A stretch of DNA of 64,000 nt from the NCBI GenBank assembly GCA_965657085.1, contig CBFHND010000015.1, positions 1 through 64,000 of the forward strand, in the 5' to 3' direction. Under the pieces are notes generated by a model. The model ran no database searches and was not told the origin of the DNA. It saw nothing but the letters and a program-made list of their open reading frames with translations. A program made the position numbers and the translations under genes. This document shows positions 40,119-49,106 of this stretch, piece by piece (position 1 is the first letter of the stretch; every line of letters starts with the position of its first letter). The DNA is from CBFHND01 sp965657085 (GTDB lineage: Bacteria; Pseudomonadota; Alphaproteobacteria; Rhodobacterales; Rhodobacteraceae).

Positions 40119-40703
40119 ATGACCGACCTGCGCGCGAAGATCCAAGGCTGCACCCTCTGCGCGGACCGCTTTGCGGCCACCGCCACATCGCACAGACCCC
40201 GCCCGGTGGTCTGGTTCCAACCCGGCACTCGCATCCTGATCGCGGGGCAGGCGCCCGGTGCACGCGTGCATGCCTCGGGCAAACCCTTTGATGATCCATC
40301 GGGTGACAGGTTGCGCGCATGGATGGGGATCGACAGCGACACGTTCTACGATCGCGCGCGCATTTCGATCCTGCCGATGGCCTTCTGTTTTCCCGGCTAC
40401 AACACGCAAGGCGCAGACTTGCCGCCGCCGCCGATTTGCCACCGCACATGGCGCAAACCCGCTCTGGAGCACGCAGGACCACAGCCGCTGACCCTGCTGG
40501 TGGGCGGCTATGCGCAAAAATGGCACCTTGCTACCAAGGTCGGCGTCACCGATACGGTGCGTGACTGGCGCAGCCACGCACCGGCTGTCTTCGCGCTGCC
40601 GCACCCCTCCTGGCGCAACACTGCGTGGCTGCGGAAAAATCCGTGGTTCGATGCCGAACTGGTGCCTGCGCTGCGCCATGCCGTACAAGAGGCCCTGACA
40701 TGA
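40119..40703 (+). CDS. uracil-DNA glycosylase family protein
   Basis: A 194-residue protein of the UDG superfamily, likely in DNA base repair. CTLCADRF near residues 11-18 gives a Cys pair; GQAPGARVHASGKPFDDPSGDRLRAWMG near 47-74 (in parts) is the glycosylase motif 1 region and LPHPSWRN near 168-175 is the motif 2 region. The full four-Cys cluster of the family 4 enzymes is not complete. It is transcribed with the SseB-like gene through an ATGA overlap. Confidence 0.75.
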   Translation: MTDLRAKIQGCTLCADRFAATATSHRPRPVVWFQPGTRILIAGQAPGARVHASGKPFDDPSGDRLRAWMGIDSDTFYDRARISILPMAFCFPGYNTQGADLPPPPICHRTWRKPALEHAGPQPLTLLVGGYAQKWHLATKVGVTDTVRDWRSHAPAVFALPHPSWRNTAWLRKNPWFDAELVPALRHAVQEALT

Positions 40704-41488
40704 CAGAACACACGCCCCTCGACGCAGCGCACGCGGCGATGACGTCCAACCCCGATGATGACGCCGCGCGGTTGCAATTCTACGACCGGTTGGCGCAGAG
40801 CGAACTGTTCCTGCTGCTCGAAGACGAGGCCGCAGGCGACCAGATCACCCCGCGCCTGATCGAAGAGGGTGGCCAAAGCTTTGTGCTGGCCTTTGACCGG
40901 CAGGACCGCCTGTCGACATTTGCGGCGACCACCGCGGCGCATGTGGCGCTGTCGGGGCGCGCCGCGGCAACGATGCTGGCGCCTGCGGGCCTCGGACTTG
41001 CGCTCAACATCGACGTGGCCCCTTCGGCGATCCTGCTGCCCCCGAGTGCAATGCAATGGCTGGATGAAACATTGGCCCAGACACCGCAGGCAGACACGGG
41101 CCGCATCGCGGCCCTCGGCCCACCCCAAGGCCTGCCCGAAGCGCTTTTGACCGCGCTCGATGCGCGCCTTGCAACGGCCACCGGGTTGGCCCGCTACGCA
41201 GGGCTGGTGCACGTTCAGTACGAAAACGGCACCCGTGGCCACCTGCTTGGATTTGTCGGTGCGCTGCCGGAAGCGCATTCCGCCCTCACTCAGGCCGCAT
41301 CCGAGGCGTTGACCTTTTCCGGCATCGAAGCGGGTGCCATGGACGTGGCGTTTTTCGATGCCGACACGTCCATGGCCCAGCGTCTTGCGACCACCGGTCT
41401 GCGGTTCGATCTGCCGCAGCCCGAAACCCTGCGTGCGGTACGCCCGGCACCGGGGTCGGACCCTGAAAAGCCACCGATCCTCAAATAG
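40700..41488 (+). CDS. SseB-domain protein
   Basis: A 262-residue soluble protein with an SseB N-terminal domain. LYDRLAQSELFLLLEDEA-like and FVLAFDRQDRLSTFA segments in the first 85 residues match the SseB family, and GHLLGFVGALPEAHSALTQ near the C-terminus may be a second SseB-like region. SseB is known as a serine-sensitivity enhancer in E. coli, but the role here is unknown. It overlaps the upstream glycosylase-like gene and is followed by a rhodanese gene. Confidence 0.7.
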   Translation: MTEHTPLDAAHAAMTSNPDDDAARLQFYDRLAQSELFLLLEDEAAGDQITPRLIEEGGQSFVLAFDRQDRLSTFAATTAAHVALSGRAAATMLAPAGLGLALNIDVAPSAILLPPSAMQWLDETLAQTPQADTGRIAALGPPQGLPEALLTALDARLATATGLARYAGLVHVQYENGTRGHLLGFVGALPEAHSALTQAASEALTFSGIEAGAMDVAFFDADTSMAQRLATTGLRFDLPQPETLRAVRPAPGSDPEKPPILK

Positions 41489-41601
41489 CCTTTTAAGCGC
41501 GCCTTGAAACGCCTGTCACAACCGCGCGAGCGGGGGTGCTATCGCGCGCATCACACCATAGTCTTGGGACCAGCAGATATGGAAACAAAGGGTCCTTCGC
41601 C

Positions 41602-42072
41602 ATGTCCGATACGCCTCTGATAACCCGACGCCGCCTTTTCGTGGCGGGCGGTGCCGCCGCCGTTGTGGGCGCGGGTGCCTTTGCGGCCACTTGGTTCAAC
41701 GTCACGGCGCAGGCCGCCCCCGGTACTTTGACCCCGCAGGACGCGCATAGGGCCGCCGCCGAAGGGCGCATTCTGCTGATCGACATTCGCCGCCCCGACG
41801 AATGGACGCGCACAGGCTTGGGGGAAGGGGCCATGCCGCTCGACATGCGCCGCCCGGATTTCACCGACGCGCTGACGGTCATTGCCGACAACGACACCGC
41901 GCGCCCCATCGCGCTGATCTGTGCGCGGGGGGTGCGTTCGCGTCGCCTGACCGCGCGTCTGACGGCTGCGGGGTTCACCAATATCATCGACATTCCCGAG
42001 GGGATGCTCGGATCAGGCGCGGGGCCGGGATGGCTGAAACGCGCCTTGCCCACCGTGACCTATCAGGGATGA
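41602..42072 (+). CDS. rhodanese-like protein with Tat-type signal
   Basis: A 156-residue exported protein. The N-terminus TRRRLFVAGGAAAVVGAGAFAA has a twin-arginine pair and hydrophobic stretch, so Tat export is likely. The rhodanese domain (about 41-156) ends in the active-site loop CARGVRSRRL near residue 113, and RPDEWTRTGLGEG is the usual conserved segment. It would act on persulfide or thiosulfate in the periplasm. The start at 41602 matches the signal; the stop overlaps the next gene by ATGA. Confidence 0.85.
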   Translation: MSDTPLITRRRLFVAGGAAAVVGAGAFAATWFNVTAQAAPGTLTPQDAHRAAAEGRILLIDIRRPDEWTRTGLGEGAMPLDMRRPDFTDALTVIADNDTARPIALICARGVRSRRLTARLTAAGFTNIIDIPEGMLGSGAGPGWLKRALPTVTYQG

Positions 42073-42917
42073 CATCCATGACACTCTTGCTCCGCGCCGC
42101 CGCCGCATTGGCCCTTCTGTGTGCCGCAACAACGGCGCAGGCCGGATGTGCCGACGCGCCTGACGCCTGCATGATCGAGGGTGGTAGCTACCACATCAGC
42201 CTGCCTGAAGGGCCGGCCAGGGGTACAATCATGTTTCTGCATGGCTGGGGCGGCAATGGTATGGGCACGCTTAACAACCGACGCTGGGTGCCGCAGGCAC
42301 TGGCACGCGGTTACGCCGTCATCGCACCCGACGGCATGCCCCGCGAAGGGCGAAATGGTCGGCGCTGGTTCTTTCACCCCGACTGGCCGCAAGGGCGCGA
42401 CGACGTGGCCTTTTTGCAAGCGGTGCGCGACGATGCCGCGACCCGCTTTGGACTTGATCCCGCAGCCATGGCGCTGGGCGGCTTTTCCATCGGCGGATCG
42501 ATGACCCACTATACTGCCTGCGCACAACCGCTGGCCTTTGCCGCCTTCTTGCCGGTGGGGGGTGCGTTCTGGCGCAGTCATCCGACCGATTGCGCGGGCC
42601 CTGTGCGTCTTTTGCATACGCACGGCTGGTCTGACACAACTGTGCCTCTCGAAGGTCGGGTGGTGCGGGGCGAAGACGTCAACGACCCGTCCGCCTTTGT
42701 GCAGGGGGATGTGTTTTATGCAATGAGCCTGTGGCGTGAAACCAATGATTGCGTGCAACTGCGCGCTGACCGCTTTGTCACCCAAGGCCCTTTCATGCGC
42801 CGCGCCTGGGACCGCTGCGCACCGGAAACCGCCCTTGAGCTGGCGCTTTTTCCGGGTGGACATACGGTGCCACAGGGCTGGGGCGACATGATGATCGACT
42901 GGCTCGAAAACCTTTAG
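42069..42917 (+). CDS. polyhydroxybutyrate-depolymerase-like (LpqC family) esterase
   Basis: A 282-residue secreted alpha/beta hydrolase. A signal peptide covers about 1-25. FLHGWGGNGMG near 54-64 is the oxyanion region, GGFSIGGSM near 137-145 carries the catalytic Ser, an Asp is in HGWSDTTVPL and the His in GGHTVPQ near the C-terminus. Members cleave polyhydroxybutyrate, feruloyl esters or similar. The start overlaps the rhodanese stop; a second ATG nine bases later is possible. Confidence 0.82.
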   Translation: MTSMTLLLRAAAALALLCAATTAQAGCADAPDACMIEGGSYHISLPEGPARGTIMFLHGWGGNGMGTLNNRRWVPQALARGYAVIAPDGMPREGRNGRRWFFHPDWPQGRDDVAFLQAVRDDAATRFGLDPAAMALGGFSIGGSMTHYTACAQPLAFAAFLPVGGAFWRSHPTDCAGPVRLLHTHGWSDTTVPLEGRVVRGEDVNDPSAFVQGDVFYAMSLWRETNDCVQLRADRFVTQGPFMRRAWDRCAPETALELALFPGGHTVPQGWGDMMIDWLENL

Positions 42918-42929
42918 GCCTTGCCGGCC

Positions 42930-44783
42930 TCATTCGGCGGCGACGGGCGACGTGCCTTCGATGTCGCGGCGCAGGGCTGCGCGTTCGGCCCGTGCGCGGG
43001 CGACGATGGCCGGTTCGCGCAGGGTCAGGGGGCTGTCCATGCGCATCGCCGCCGGGGCCGCGCGCATCAGGTTCACACCGCTGAGCCGTGACAGCGGCAC
43101 CGCCAGCACCAGCGACGCCACGATGGGCAAAAGCCACAACGATACCAGACCCGACAGCAGCCCTACGCCCAGCGCAAGGCCCAGAACCGTTTCAACCCAA
43201 TGAAAGGCCAGCAACGTGCGCCACCCATGCTGGCGCGCCTCGCGGCGTTGCGGGGTCCATCCGTCCGAGCGCAGAAAGGCCGCGCGCAGGACGGCGCGGG
43301 TCTGCTGGATCATCAGGATCGGGGCATAGGCCACGGACAGGGCCACCTCGGTCAGAAAGGCCCCCAGAAAGGCCCGCCGCCCGCCAAAGAGGCGCACGGC
43401 CCCCGCACGCGACGCGATCAAGACGGCGCTCACGACCTTGGGCAGCAGCAACATCGCGTACATGATGCCGAGGAACACGGCGCTGTCGATATGGCTCATC
43501 GCCGGGGGCCAGTTCGGGAACAGCGGATTGGCTTCGTTGAAATAGGCGATCACGTTGGTTTCCGCGTCCTTGCCCAGAAGCGACCAGACCACCAGCAACA
43601 CGAACCACGCCGGGCTCATCAGGTATGCGGCAGCGCCCTGAAACAGGTGAAAGCGGCTGATCGGGTGCAGGCCGCGCGTGGCCAGCAGGCGCAGGTGTTG
43701 CAGGTTGCCCCGGCACCACCGCCTGTCGCGCAGCACATAGTCGATCAGGGTGCCGGGTGTTTCCTCGAAACTGCCGGTGACGCGGGGCAGGAAGCGCACC
43801 CGCCACCCGGCCCGCCGCAACAGCGACGCCTCGACGAAATCATGGCTCAGGATCAGATCGCGCCCGCCCAGGTGCGGCAGCCCCGCGGCACTGGCAAAGG
43901 CATCGACCCGGATGATGGCATTGTGGCCCCAGTAGTTGCCTTCGGCCTGAGCCCATTGCGCCAGACCCTCGGCCAGAAGCCAGCCATAGGCCACGTTGGA
44001 AAACTGCTGAATCCGGGCAAAGACGGTCTCGGCGCCGATCAGTTGCGGAAAAGACTGGATCAGGCCTGCCTGCGGATCGGCTGCCATCTCGTCACACAGG
44101 CGCTGGATCGCGCGGCCTGTCATCAGGCTGTCGGCATCCAGTACCACCATCGCATCATGGGCCGCCCCCCAGCCTGTGATCCAGTCGGCCAGATTGCCCA
44201 CCTTCCGGTCCACGTTGCTGTGCCGCCGCCGGTAGTGCACCGAGATGCCCTCGGGCGCGCGTGCCACAAGCGCATCAAAGGCCTGTGCCTCCTGCGCGGC
44301 CACGGCGTCGTCGCGCGTGTCGCTGAGCACAAAAAGGGTAAAGCGGTGGTTGGCCTTGCGCGCGCTCAGATCGTCCAGCATCGCGGCGGCATTGCCGAAG
44401 ACATCCCAAGGCACTTCGTTGTAGATCGGGATCAACAGCGCCACGTTCAAGGCATTGCCCGAAGGGGCAAGGTTGGCCCCGCGCCGTCCGGCAAGGCCCA
44501 CGCCCACGGTGCTGACGGCAAGGGTGACCCAGACGAAGGTCATGCCGATCATCGCCAGCAACGCCCATTCCATCACCGACATGCCCGATTGTTTCAGCAC
44601 GCCGTGCAGGCCCCAGATCAACAGGCCCGTCACAACCAACGCAGGCACGAACACGGCCAAGCGCCACAGGGTCGCAACCGACGCCTGCGCCCGCGCCCGC
44701 GGCCCGCGCGTGAAATCCTGCACCGGCATCGCCAAAGGCGCGCGCGGGGGCATATGTGGGAAGGCGTCGCTCACGCGGTCCAC
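42930..44783 (-). CDS. opgH: osmoregulated periplasmic glucan glucosyltransferase
   Basis: A 617-residue polytopic GT2-family enzyme that builds the beta-1,2-glucan backbone of osmoregulated periplasmic glucans. Features: helices near 40-62 and 71-97, PIYNEVPWDVFGNAAAML near 118-135, DADSLMTG (D-x-D metal site) near 216-223, DLILSHDFVEA and RRWCRGNLQHL near 340-350 (the Q-x-x-R-W-like motif), with several helices in the C-terminal third. The start is a GTG that overlaps the opgG stop. It is shorter than E. coli OpgH (about 850) mostly at the termini. It is the last gene of opgC-opgG-opgH. Confidence 0.9.
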   Translation of the reverse strand: MDRVSDAFPHMPPRAPLAMPVQDFTRGPRARAQASVATLWRLAVFVPALVVTGLLIWGLHGVLKQSGMSVMEWALLAMIGMTFVWVTLAVSTVGVGLAGRRGANLAPSGNALNVALLIPIYNEVPWDVFGNAAAMLDDLSARKANHRFTLFVLSDTRDDAVAAQEAQAFDALVARAPEGISVHYRRRHSNVDRKVGNLADWITGWGAAHDAMVVLDADSLMTGRAIQRLCDEMAADPQAGLIQSFPQLIGAETVFARIQQFSNVAYGWLLAEGLAQWAQAEGNYWGHNAIIRVDAFASAAGLPHLGGRDLILSHDFVEASLLRRAGWRVRFLPRVTGSFEETPGTLIDYVLRDRRWCRGNLQHLRLLATRGLHPISRFHLFQGAAAYLMSPAWFVLLVVWSLLGKDAETNVIAYFNEANPLFPNWPPAMSHIDSAVFLGIMYAMLLLPKVVSAVLIASRAGAVRLFGGRRAFLGAFLTEVALSVAYAPILMIQQTRAVLRAAFLRSDGWTPQRREARQHGWRTLLAFHWVETVLGLALGVGLLSGLVSLWLLPIVASLVLAVPLSRLSGVNLMRAAPAAMRMDSPLTLREPAIVARARAERAALRRDIEGTSPVAAE

Positions 44784-46288
44784 CGGAACAGCCAGACCTC
44801 GGACAGCGGCGCGCCGTCCAGCCGCAATTGCGCCCGAAACTCGGCCAGCGTCGCCTCGCCGGGATAAAAGGTAAAGGCAAGACGGGGGCCGCCAGTGTCG
44901 GGATTGCGTTGCACCACGCCTTCGCTGACCTCGCCTGCGCTGGTGCGCACGATCTTGGTCAGTGTGCCAAGGTCCTGCGGCACCCGCGCGCCGGGCGCGA
45001 AATCAATGGCAAAGACGCGCCCGCCTTCGGGCCGTCCCCCGGCGGCGGTGTTCAGCACGCGCAGCGGCATGTCCGCTTCGGGCGCAGGATCCGCACCCCA
45101 GTCCAGACGGTAGGTCATGCGGTGTTCCGCCCCTGCGGGGATATCCGCGCTGGGCCGCCAGTAGGCCACGATGTTGTCGTAGATTTCCTTGTCCGCGGGA
45201 ATTTCCACCAAGGACACCGATCCCCGCCCCCAGCCTTCGCCGGGTGTCACCCACAGGCTGGGCCGCTGGTGATACAGCGCCTCGAGATCGTTGAAATCGC
45301 GGTAGTCCCGCGCGCGCTGCATCAGGCCGAAACCGCGCGGGTCCATATCGGCAAAGGCGCTGATTTGCAGCGCCTTGGGATTGGCCAGAGGCCGCCAGAT
45401 CACTTCGCCCGCTCCGTTGTGAATAAGCAGCCCGTCACTGTCATGTACGCTGGGCCGGAAATCATCGAACCGCGCGCGGTCGGTGTCGTCAAAGAGGAAC
45501 ATGGACGTCAGCGGTGCAATGCCCACATGTGTCAGGTCAGAGCGCGCAAAAAGCGTTGCGGCCACATCCATCCGCAGGGTCGGGCCATGCGCGATGTTGA
45601 ACCGGTAGACGCCTGTCACCGACGGGCTGTCGAGCAAGGCGTGCAGGACAACGGACCCTGCGTCCGGTTCCGGCCGCTCCAGCCAGAAGCCCACGAAATC
45701 GGGAAATTCCTCGCCCATGGGATCGCCGGTTTTCAACGCCAGCCCCCGTGCGCTCAGGCCGTAAATCTCGCCCGTGCCGATGCCCCGGAAATAGCTGGCG
45801 CCCTGAAACACCGCGTATTCCTGAAAGACGCCGGGTTGTTCGATCTCGGCCCGCAGGCGCAGGCCGGAATAGCCCAGCGTGTCATCCATGGGCAGATCGG
45901 GAAATTGGTCGGTGGTGTCGAACACACCCATGTCGAACTGCAAGGGGCGCGCCATGCCGTCCGCAACTTCGTACATCTCGACGCCTTGCGGAAAGTAGAG
46001 GCCGGGCGGAAACACATCGACGCGCTGTGGTGTGTCCGTGTCTTGCCAAAGCGCATTGCGGCTGTCGAACCAGATCTTGCGGTACTGGTCATAGGTCAGG
46101 TCCCGCCAGGGTGCGGGGATCATCGGGCGTGGCGCATAGGGGTTTGCGGCCATCGCGCGCGCCCGTGCCTCGAGTTCCGTGGGATCAAAGGGTGCGGGCG
46201 CACCCACTTGCATCCCCGGCTCTTCGGCCCAGACGGGCGCGGCGGCGGCCATGCCCAACAGGGCCATGAAACTGCGACGATCCATCAT
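44771..46288 (-). CDS. periplasmic glucan biosynthesis protein, OpgG/OpgD family
   Basis: A 505-residue exported protein. The N-terminus DRRSFMALLGMAAAAPVWAEE has the twin-arginine pair and a cleavage-like end, so Tat export is likely; that is the trait of OpgD more than OpgG. The mature protein shows family segments such as YDQYRKIWFDSRNALW, FRGIGTGEIYGLSARGLALKTG, FALFARSDLTHVGIAPLTSMF (in part) and RRDFNDLEALYHQRPSLWV. It modifies or shapes glucans beside OpgH. The start overlaps the opgC stop. Confidence 0.88.
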   Translation of the reverse strand: MMDRRSFMALLGMAAAAPVWAEEPGMQVGAPAPFDPTELEARARAMAANPYAPRPMIPAPWRDLTYDQYRKIWFDSRNALWQDTDTPQRVDVFPPGLYFPQGVEMYEVADGMARPLQFDMGVFDTTDQFPDLPMDDTLGYSGLRLRAEIEQPGVFQEYAVFQGASYFRGIGTGEIYGLSARGLALKTGDPMGEEFPDFVGFWLERPEPDAGSVVLHALLDSPSVTGVYRFNIAHGPTLRMDVAATLFARSDLTHVGIAPLTSMFLFDDTDRARFDDFRPSVHDSDGLLIHNGAGEVIWRPLANPKALQISAFADMDPRGFGLMQRARDYRDFNDLEALYHQRPSLWVTPGEGWGRGSVSLVEIPADKEIYDNIVAYWRPSADIPAGAEHRMTYRLDWGADPAPEADMPLRVLNTAAGGRPEGGRVFAIDFAPGARVPQDLGTLTKIVRTSAGEVSEGVVQRNPDTGGPRLAFTFYPGEATLAEFRAQLRLDGAPLSEVWLFRWTA

Positions 46289-47535
46289 TGCGCGGCTCGC
46301 TTCCATGGCTGGCCCTTGAACCAGCCCGCGCCGTACGCGGTGGCGATCAGCACGCAGGCGCCGAACAGGTTGACGAGCAATACGGTGCCGGTGTCGCGGC
46401 CCAGCATGTCCATGGAAAAGCCCATGAACCGGGCGGTGAACATGCTGACCACGAACACGGCCAGCGATTGCTGTCCGACCTTCAGGATAATTGCCAGCGT
46501 CCGCTGCCAGGCGCGCGCCAAGGCACCCGTGCCATGCGCCAAGAGCCGCGCGCCCTTGTCGCCCGCGGCCACCCAGCACAGATAGGCCAGCGCCAGAAAC
46601 TGCACATAGCGCAGGATGCCGAAGTCCGATTTGTCGATCAGCGGTTTGTTTGCCACCCGCCAGTCACGTGCCCATTCGAAGCCAAATTCGCGCACGCCGA
46701 TGTTGCTGAGGGGGATGTTGGCCAGAACGATCACCGCCGCCAACACGATCAGCGCCATATGCACCGGGGGTTTTGGCAGCCATCCGCGCATGAAGGCAAA
46801 ACCGGTGAAAAAGATCAGCTGCCAACCGAAGGGATTGAAGAACCATGTGCGCGTGGTCCAGGGCTCTGCTGGCAAGGCCAGGTGCCATGCGCCAAGTCCC
46901 AGTGCCTGCATCAACGCATCCTGCGCCATCACCCACGTGGCAAGAACGAAGGCACCGACCAGCCACAGGTTCACCCGCGCCAGCGCCATCAGCACCGGCA
47001 TGAACAGCAAGACCACCATATACATCGGCAGGATGTCGAAATAATTCGGCACATAGCGCAGGGTCATGAACGACAGCAGGATGTCCGGGTTCGTCCACTT
47101 TTCGGACTGCACGAAGATCGGCCAGAGGTTCAGTTGCCCCCAGTAGTTGCGCGTGGTCATGTCCAGATCGGTCAGGAAAACGGTCAGCGCCAGCGTGGCA
47201 AAGAAAAGGCCCACGTGCGCCCAATAGACCTGCCAGACGCGGAAGCCCACGCGGGCGGTGCCCAAGCGCCAGCCCACGGTGTCAAAGCCACGCCCAAAGG
47301 CGATGGCGCTGGCCATGCCGCTGCAAAAGACGAAGATTTCCGTGGCGTCCGAAAACCCCCAGCGCGCGGGGATCCAACTGGTCAGGAAATTGCCGGGCGT
47401 GTGCGCGATCAGGATGATGAACATCGCAATGCCCCGAAAGAAATCCAGCCGCAGGTCGCGCACGCGTGGCGCGGCGGTGGCTGTTGGTATGGCCTGCGCC
47501 GTGGGCGCGGCTTGGGTGGGGTCGGCGAACGTCAT
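46285..47535 (-). CDS. opgC: osmoregulated glucan O-succinyltransferase OpgC
   Basis: A 416-residue polytopic membrane acyltransferase that adds succinyl groups to periplasmic glucans, giving them negative charge, as shown for Rhodobacter OpgC. RDLRLDFFRGIAMFIILIAHTPGNFL (in parts, about 26-51) is the family start with the conserved His, followed by about ten hydrophobic segments. GFSDATEIFVFCSGM is a second conserved region. It begins the opg operon; a short gap separates it from the upstream TTC38-like gene. Confidence 0.88.
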   Translation of the reverse strand: MTFADPTQAAPTAQAIPTATAAPRVRDLRLDFFRGIAMFIILIAHTPGNFLTSWIPARWGFSDATEIFVFCSGMASAIAFGRGFDTVGWRLGTARVGFRVWQVYWAHVGLFFATLALTVFLTDLDMTTRNYWGQLNLWPIFVQSEKWTNPDILLSFMTLRYVPNYFDILPMYMVVLLFMPVLMALARVNLWLVGAFVLATWVMAQDALMQALGLGAWHLALPAEPWTTRTWFFNPFGWQLIFFTGFAFMRGWLPKPPVHMALIVLAAVIVLANIPLSNIGVREFGFEWARDWRVANKPLIDKSDFGILRYVQFLALAYLCWVAAGDKGARLLAHGTGALARAWQRTLAIILKVGQQSLAVFVVSMFTARFMGFSMDMLGRDTGTVLLVNLFGACVLIATAYGAGWFKGQPWKRAAQ

Positions 47536-47593
47536 GTGCGGTCTTTACTGTGAGTGTGCGGCATTGTCTTTAGCAGGCAAGGGGGCAGGGGTG

Positions 47594-48940
47594 CTATTGG
47601 GCCGGAATACGCCGGGCGCGGTCAATGCTGGCCAGCCGCGTGTCTGCAAAACGGTCATGATTGCCTGCGCGTTGCACGATTCGTTCGCGCAGTATGGTCT
47701 CGGTGCGGTCCAGACGTCCCGCCCGGATTCCCGCATCAATGGTCATGCGTTCAAACACATCGCGCTGGGCGTGGCTGCCGCCGATGGTCTGGAGCGTGGG
47801 CCGGGCCGCCGCAAGGTTCTGAAAGGCGCGGTCGTATTGTCCTTGGGCAAAGGCATTGAGGCCCGCCACGGCCGTCAGCCCCGGATCCGCCACACGCGCG
47901 GCCATTTCGCCTGGGCGAATGGCGTCATTGGCAAAACGGGCCACCATTTTTTCGCGGTCGTCCGCGCGGTTCGCTCCGGACAGGGCCAGCATGTAGTGCA
48001 GGTCAGCAAAGACCAGACACCCATCCTGCGCGCGCGCGGCGCTGAAATCGGCCAGCTCATCCCAGCGGTCGCCGACATCCATGCCTTCCAGTTCAAGCCG
48101 CATCAGCAGAGAGGCCGCATTGGCGATGTCGCGGTAGTCATCGGTCTTTTCAATGCGAATTTGGCTGTCATAGAGCGCGAGCGCAATGTCGCGTTCGCCC
48201 CGGTCCAGATGCAACAGCGCCTTGTGCCACCACACGTGGTAGCGGAAGTTGTTGCTGTGATCCCATGCCGCAGCGTTGTCTTCGATCAGTGCGATGCCGG
48301 TGTCGGGCCGCGCGGTCATGTCATAGACATGGGCCACAGCATGCAGCCCCCAGGCATCGTCGGTCACAAGGGTCATGCCCTTCAGCCCGGTGGCTTCGGC
48401 CTGCGCATAATCCCCGGTTTCTTCCAGCGTAAAGGCGTGGCAGCCCAGCAAGTAACCTTGCATGGGGTGACCTTCATGGGCCGCCATGACCCGTTCGATC
48501 GATGCGCGCATGCCCGTCGCGTCGCCCAAAATGAAGCGGATCGCGTGGCTGACCTTGACCGAAAGCGTATCGCGCGGTTCCAGCGCAATGGCCTCTTCGA
48601 TGGCGGCAATGGCCCCGGAAGGATGCCCCGACAACCAAGCGCCCAAGGCGTGCACCCAAAGCGTTTCGCGCTTGGTTCCGCCTGCGCGGGCCAGTGCGTC
48701 CTTGGCGGTGCCGTGGGCCTCCTGCGCCACGCGAACCAGCTCGCGGCGTCCCATCATCAGCGAAAAGAGCCCGCGCGCAGCGTGTCCCATCGCAAAGTCC
48801 GGCGCGCCTTCCAGCACGCGGCCCAGATGCACGGGGGTCTGTGTCCCGTGTGACAGAAACCCGTGCACAACGCCGTTCCAGTCCTGAACCAACGCAGGAT
48901 CACTCAGGCTGATCGGACAATCGCAAATATCTACGCGCAT
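47594..48940 (-). CDS. TTC38-like tetratricopeptide protein
   Basis: A 448-residue soluble protein rich in helical TPR-type repeats. It resembles the TTC38 family: LWVHALGAWLSGHPSGAIAAIEEAI, HPMQGYLLGCHAFTLEETGDY and DNAAAWDHSNNFRYHVWWHKALLHLDRGE-like stretches are typical. The role is unknown in bacteria. The ATG at 48940 is used, though a GTG 39 bases upstream is possible. It runs in the same direction as the opg genes with a 58-base gap, so part of the transcript may be shared. Confidence 0.75.
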   Translation of the reverse strand: MRVDICDCPISLSDPALVQDWNGVVHGFLSHGTQTPVHLGRVLEGAPDFAMGHAARGLFSLMMGRRELVRVAQEAHGTAKDALARAGGTKRETLWVHALGAWLSGHPSGAIAAIEEAIALEPRDTLSVKVSHAIRFILGDATGMRASIERVMAAHEGHPMQGYLLGCHAFTLEETGDYAQAEATGLKGMTLVTDDAWGLHAVAHVYDMTARPDTGIALIEDNAAAWDHSNNFRYHVWWHKALLHLDRGERDIALALYDSQIRIEKTDDYRDIANAASLLMRLELEGMDVGDRWDELADFSAARAQDGCLVFADLHYMLALSGANRADDREKMVARFANDAIRPGEMAARVADPGLTAVAGLNAFAQGQYDRAFQNLAAARPTLQTIGGSHAQRDVFERMTIDAGIRAGRLDRTETILRERIVQRAGNHDRFADTRLASIDRARRIPAQ

Positions 48941-49106
48941 CAAGAGGCCACCTTTCACCGGGCTTACATCGTTGCCCACTAGATACCCTCGATTGGCGGC
49001 GCTGTACGGCCTCTACACGTATGTGTGATGGGGTCCGCCATTTCCGTGAGCGAAATGTCAGACAGATCGGCGAAAACCCGCAAATCCCCGCGAAAAAGAG
49101 GAAAAT

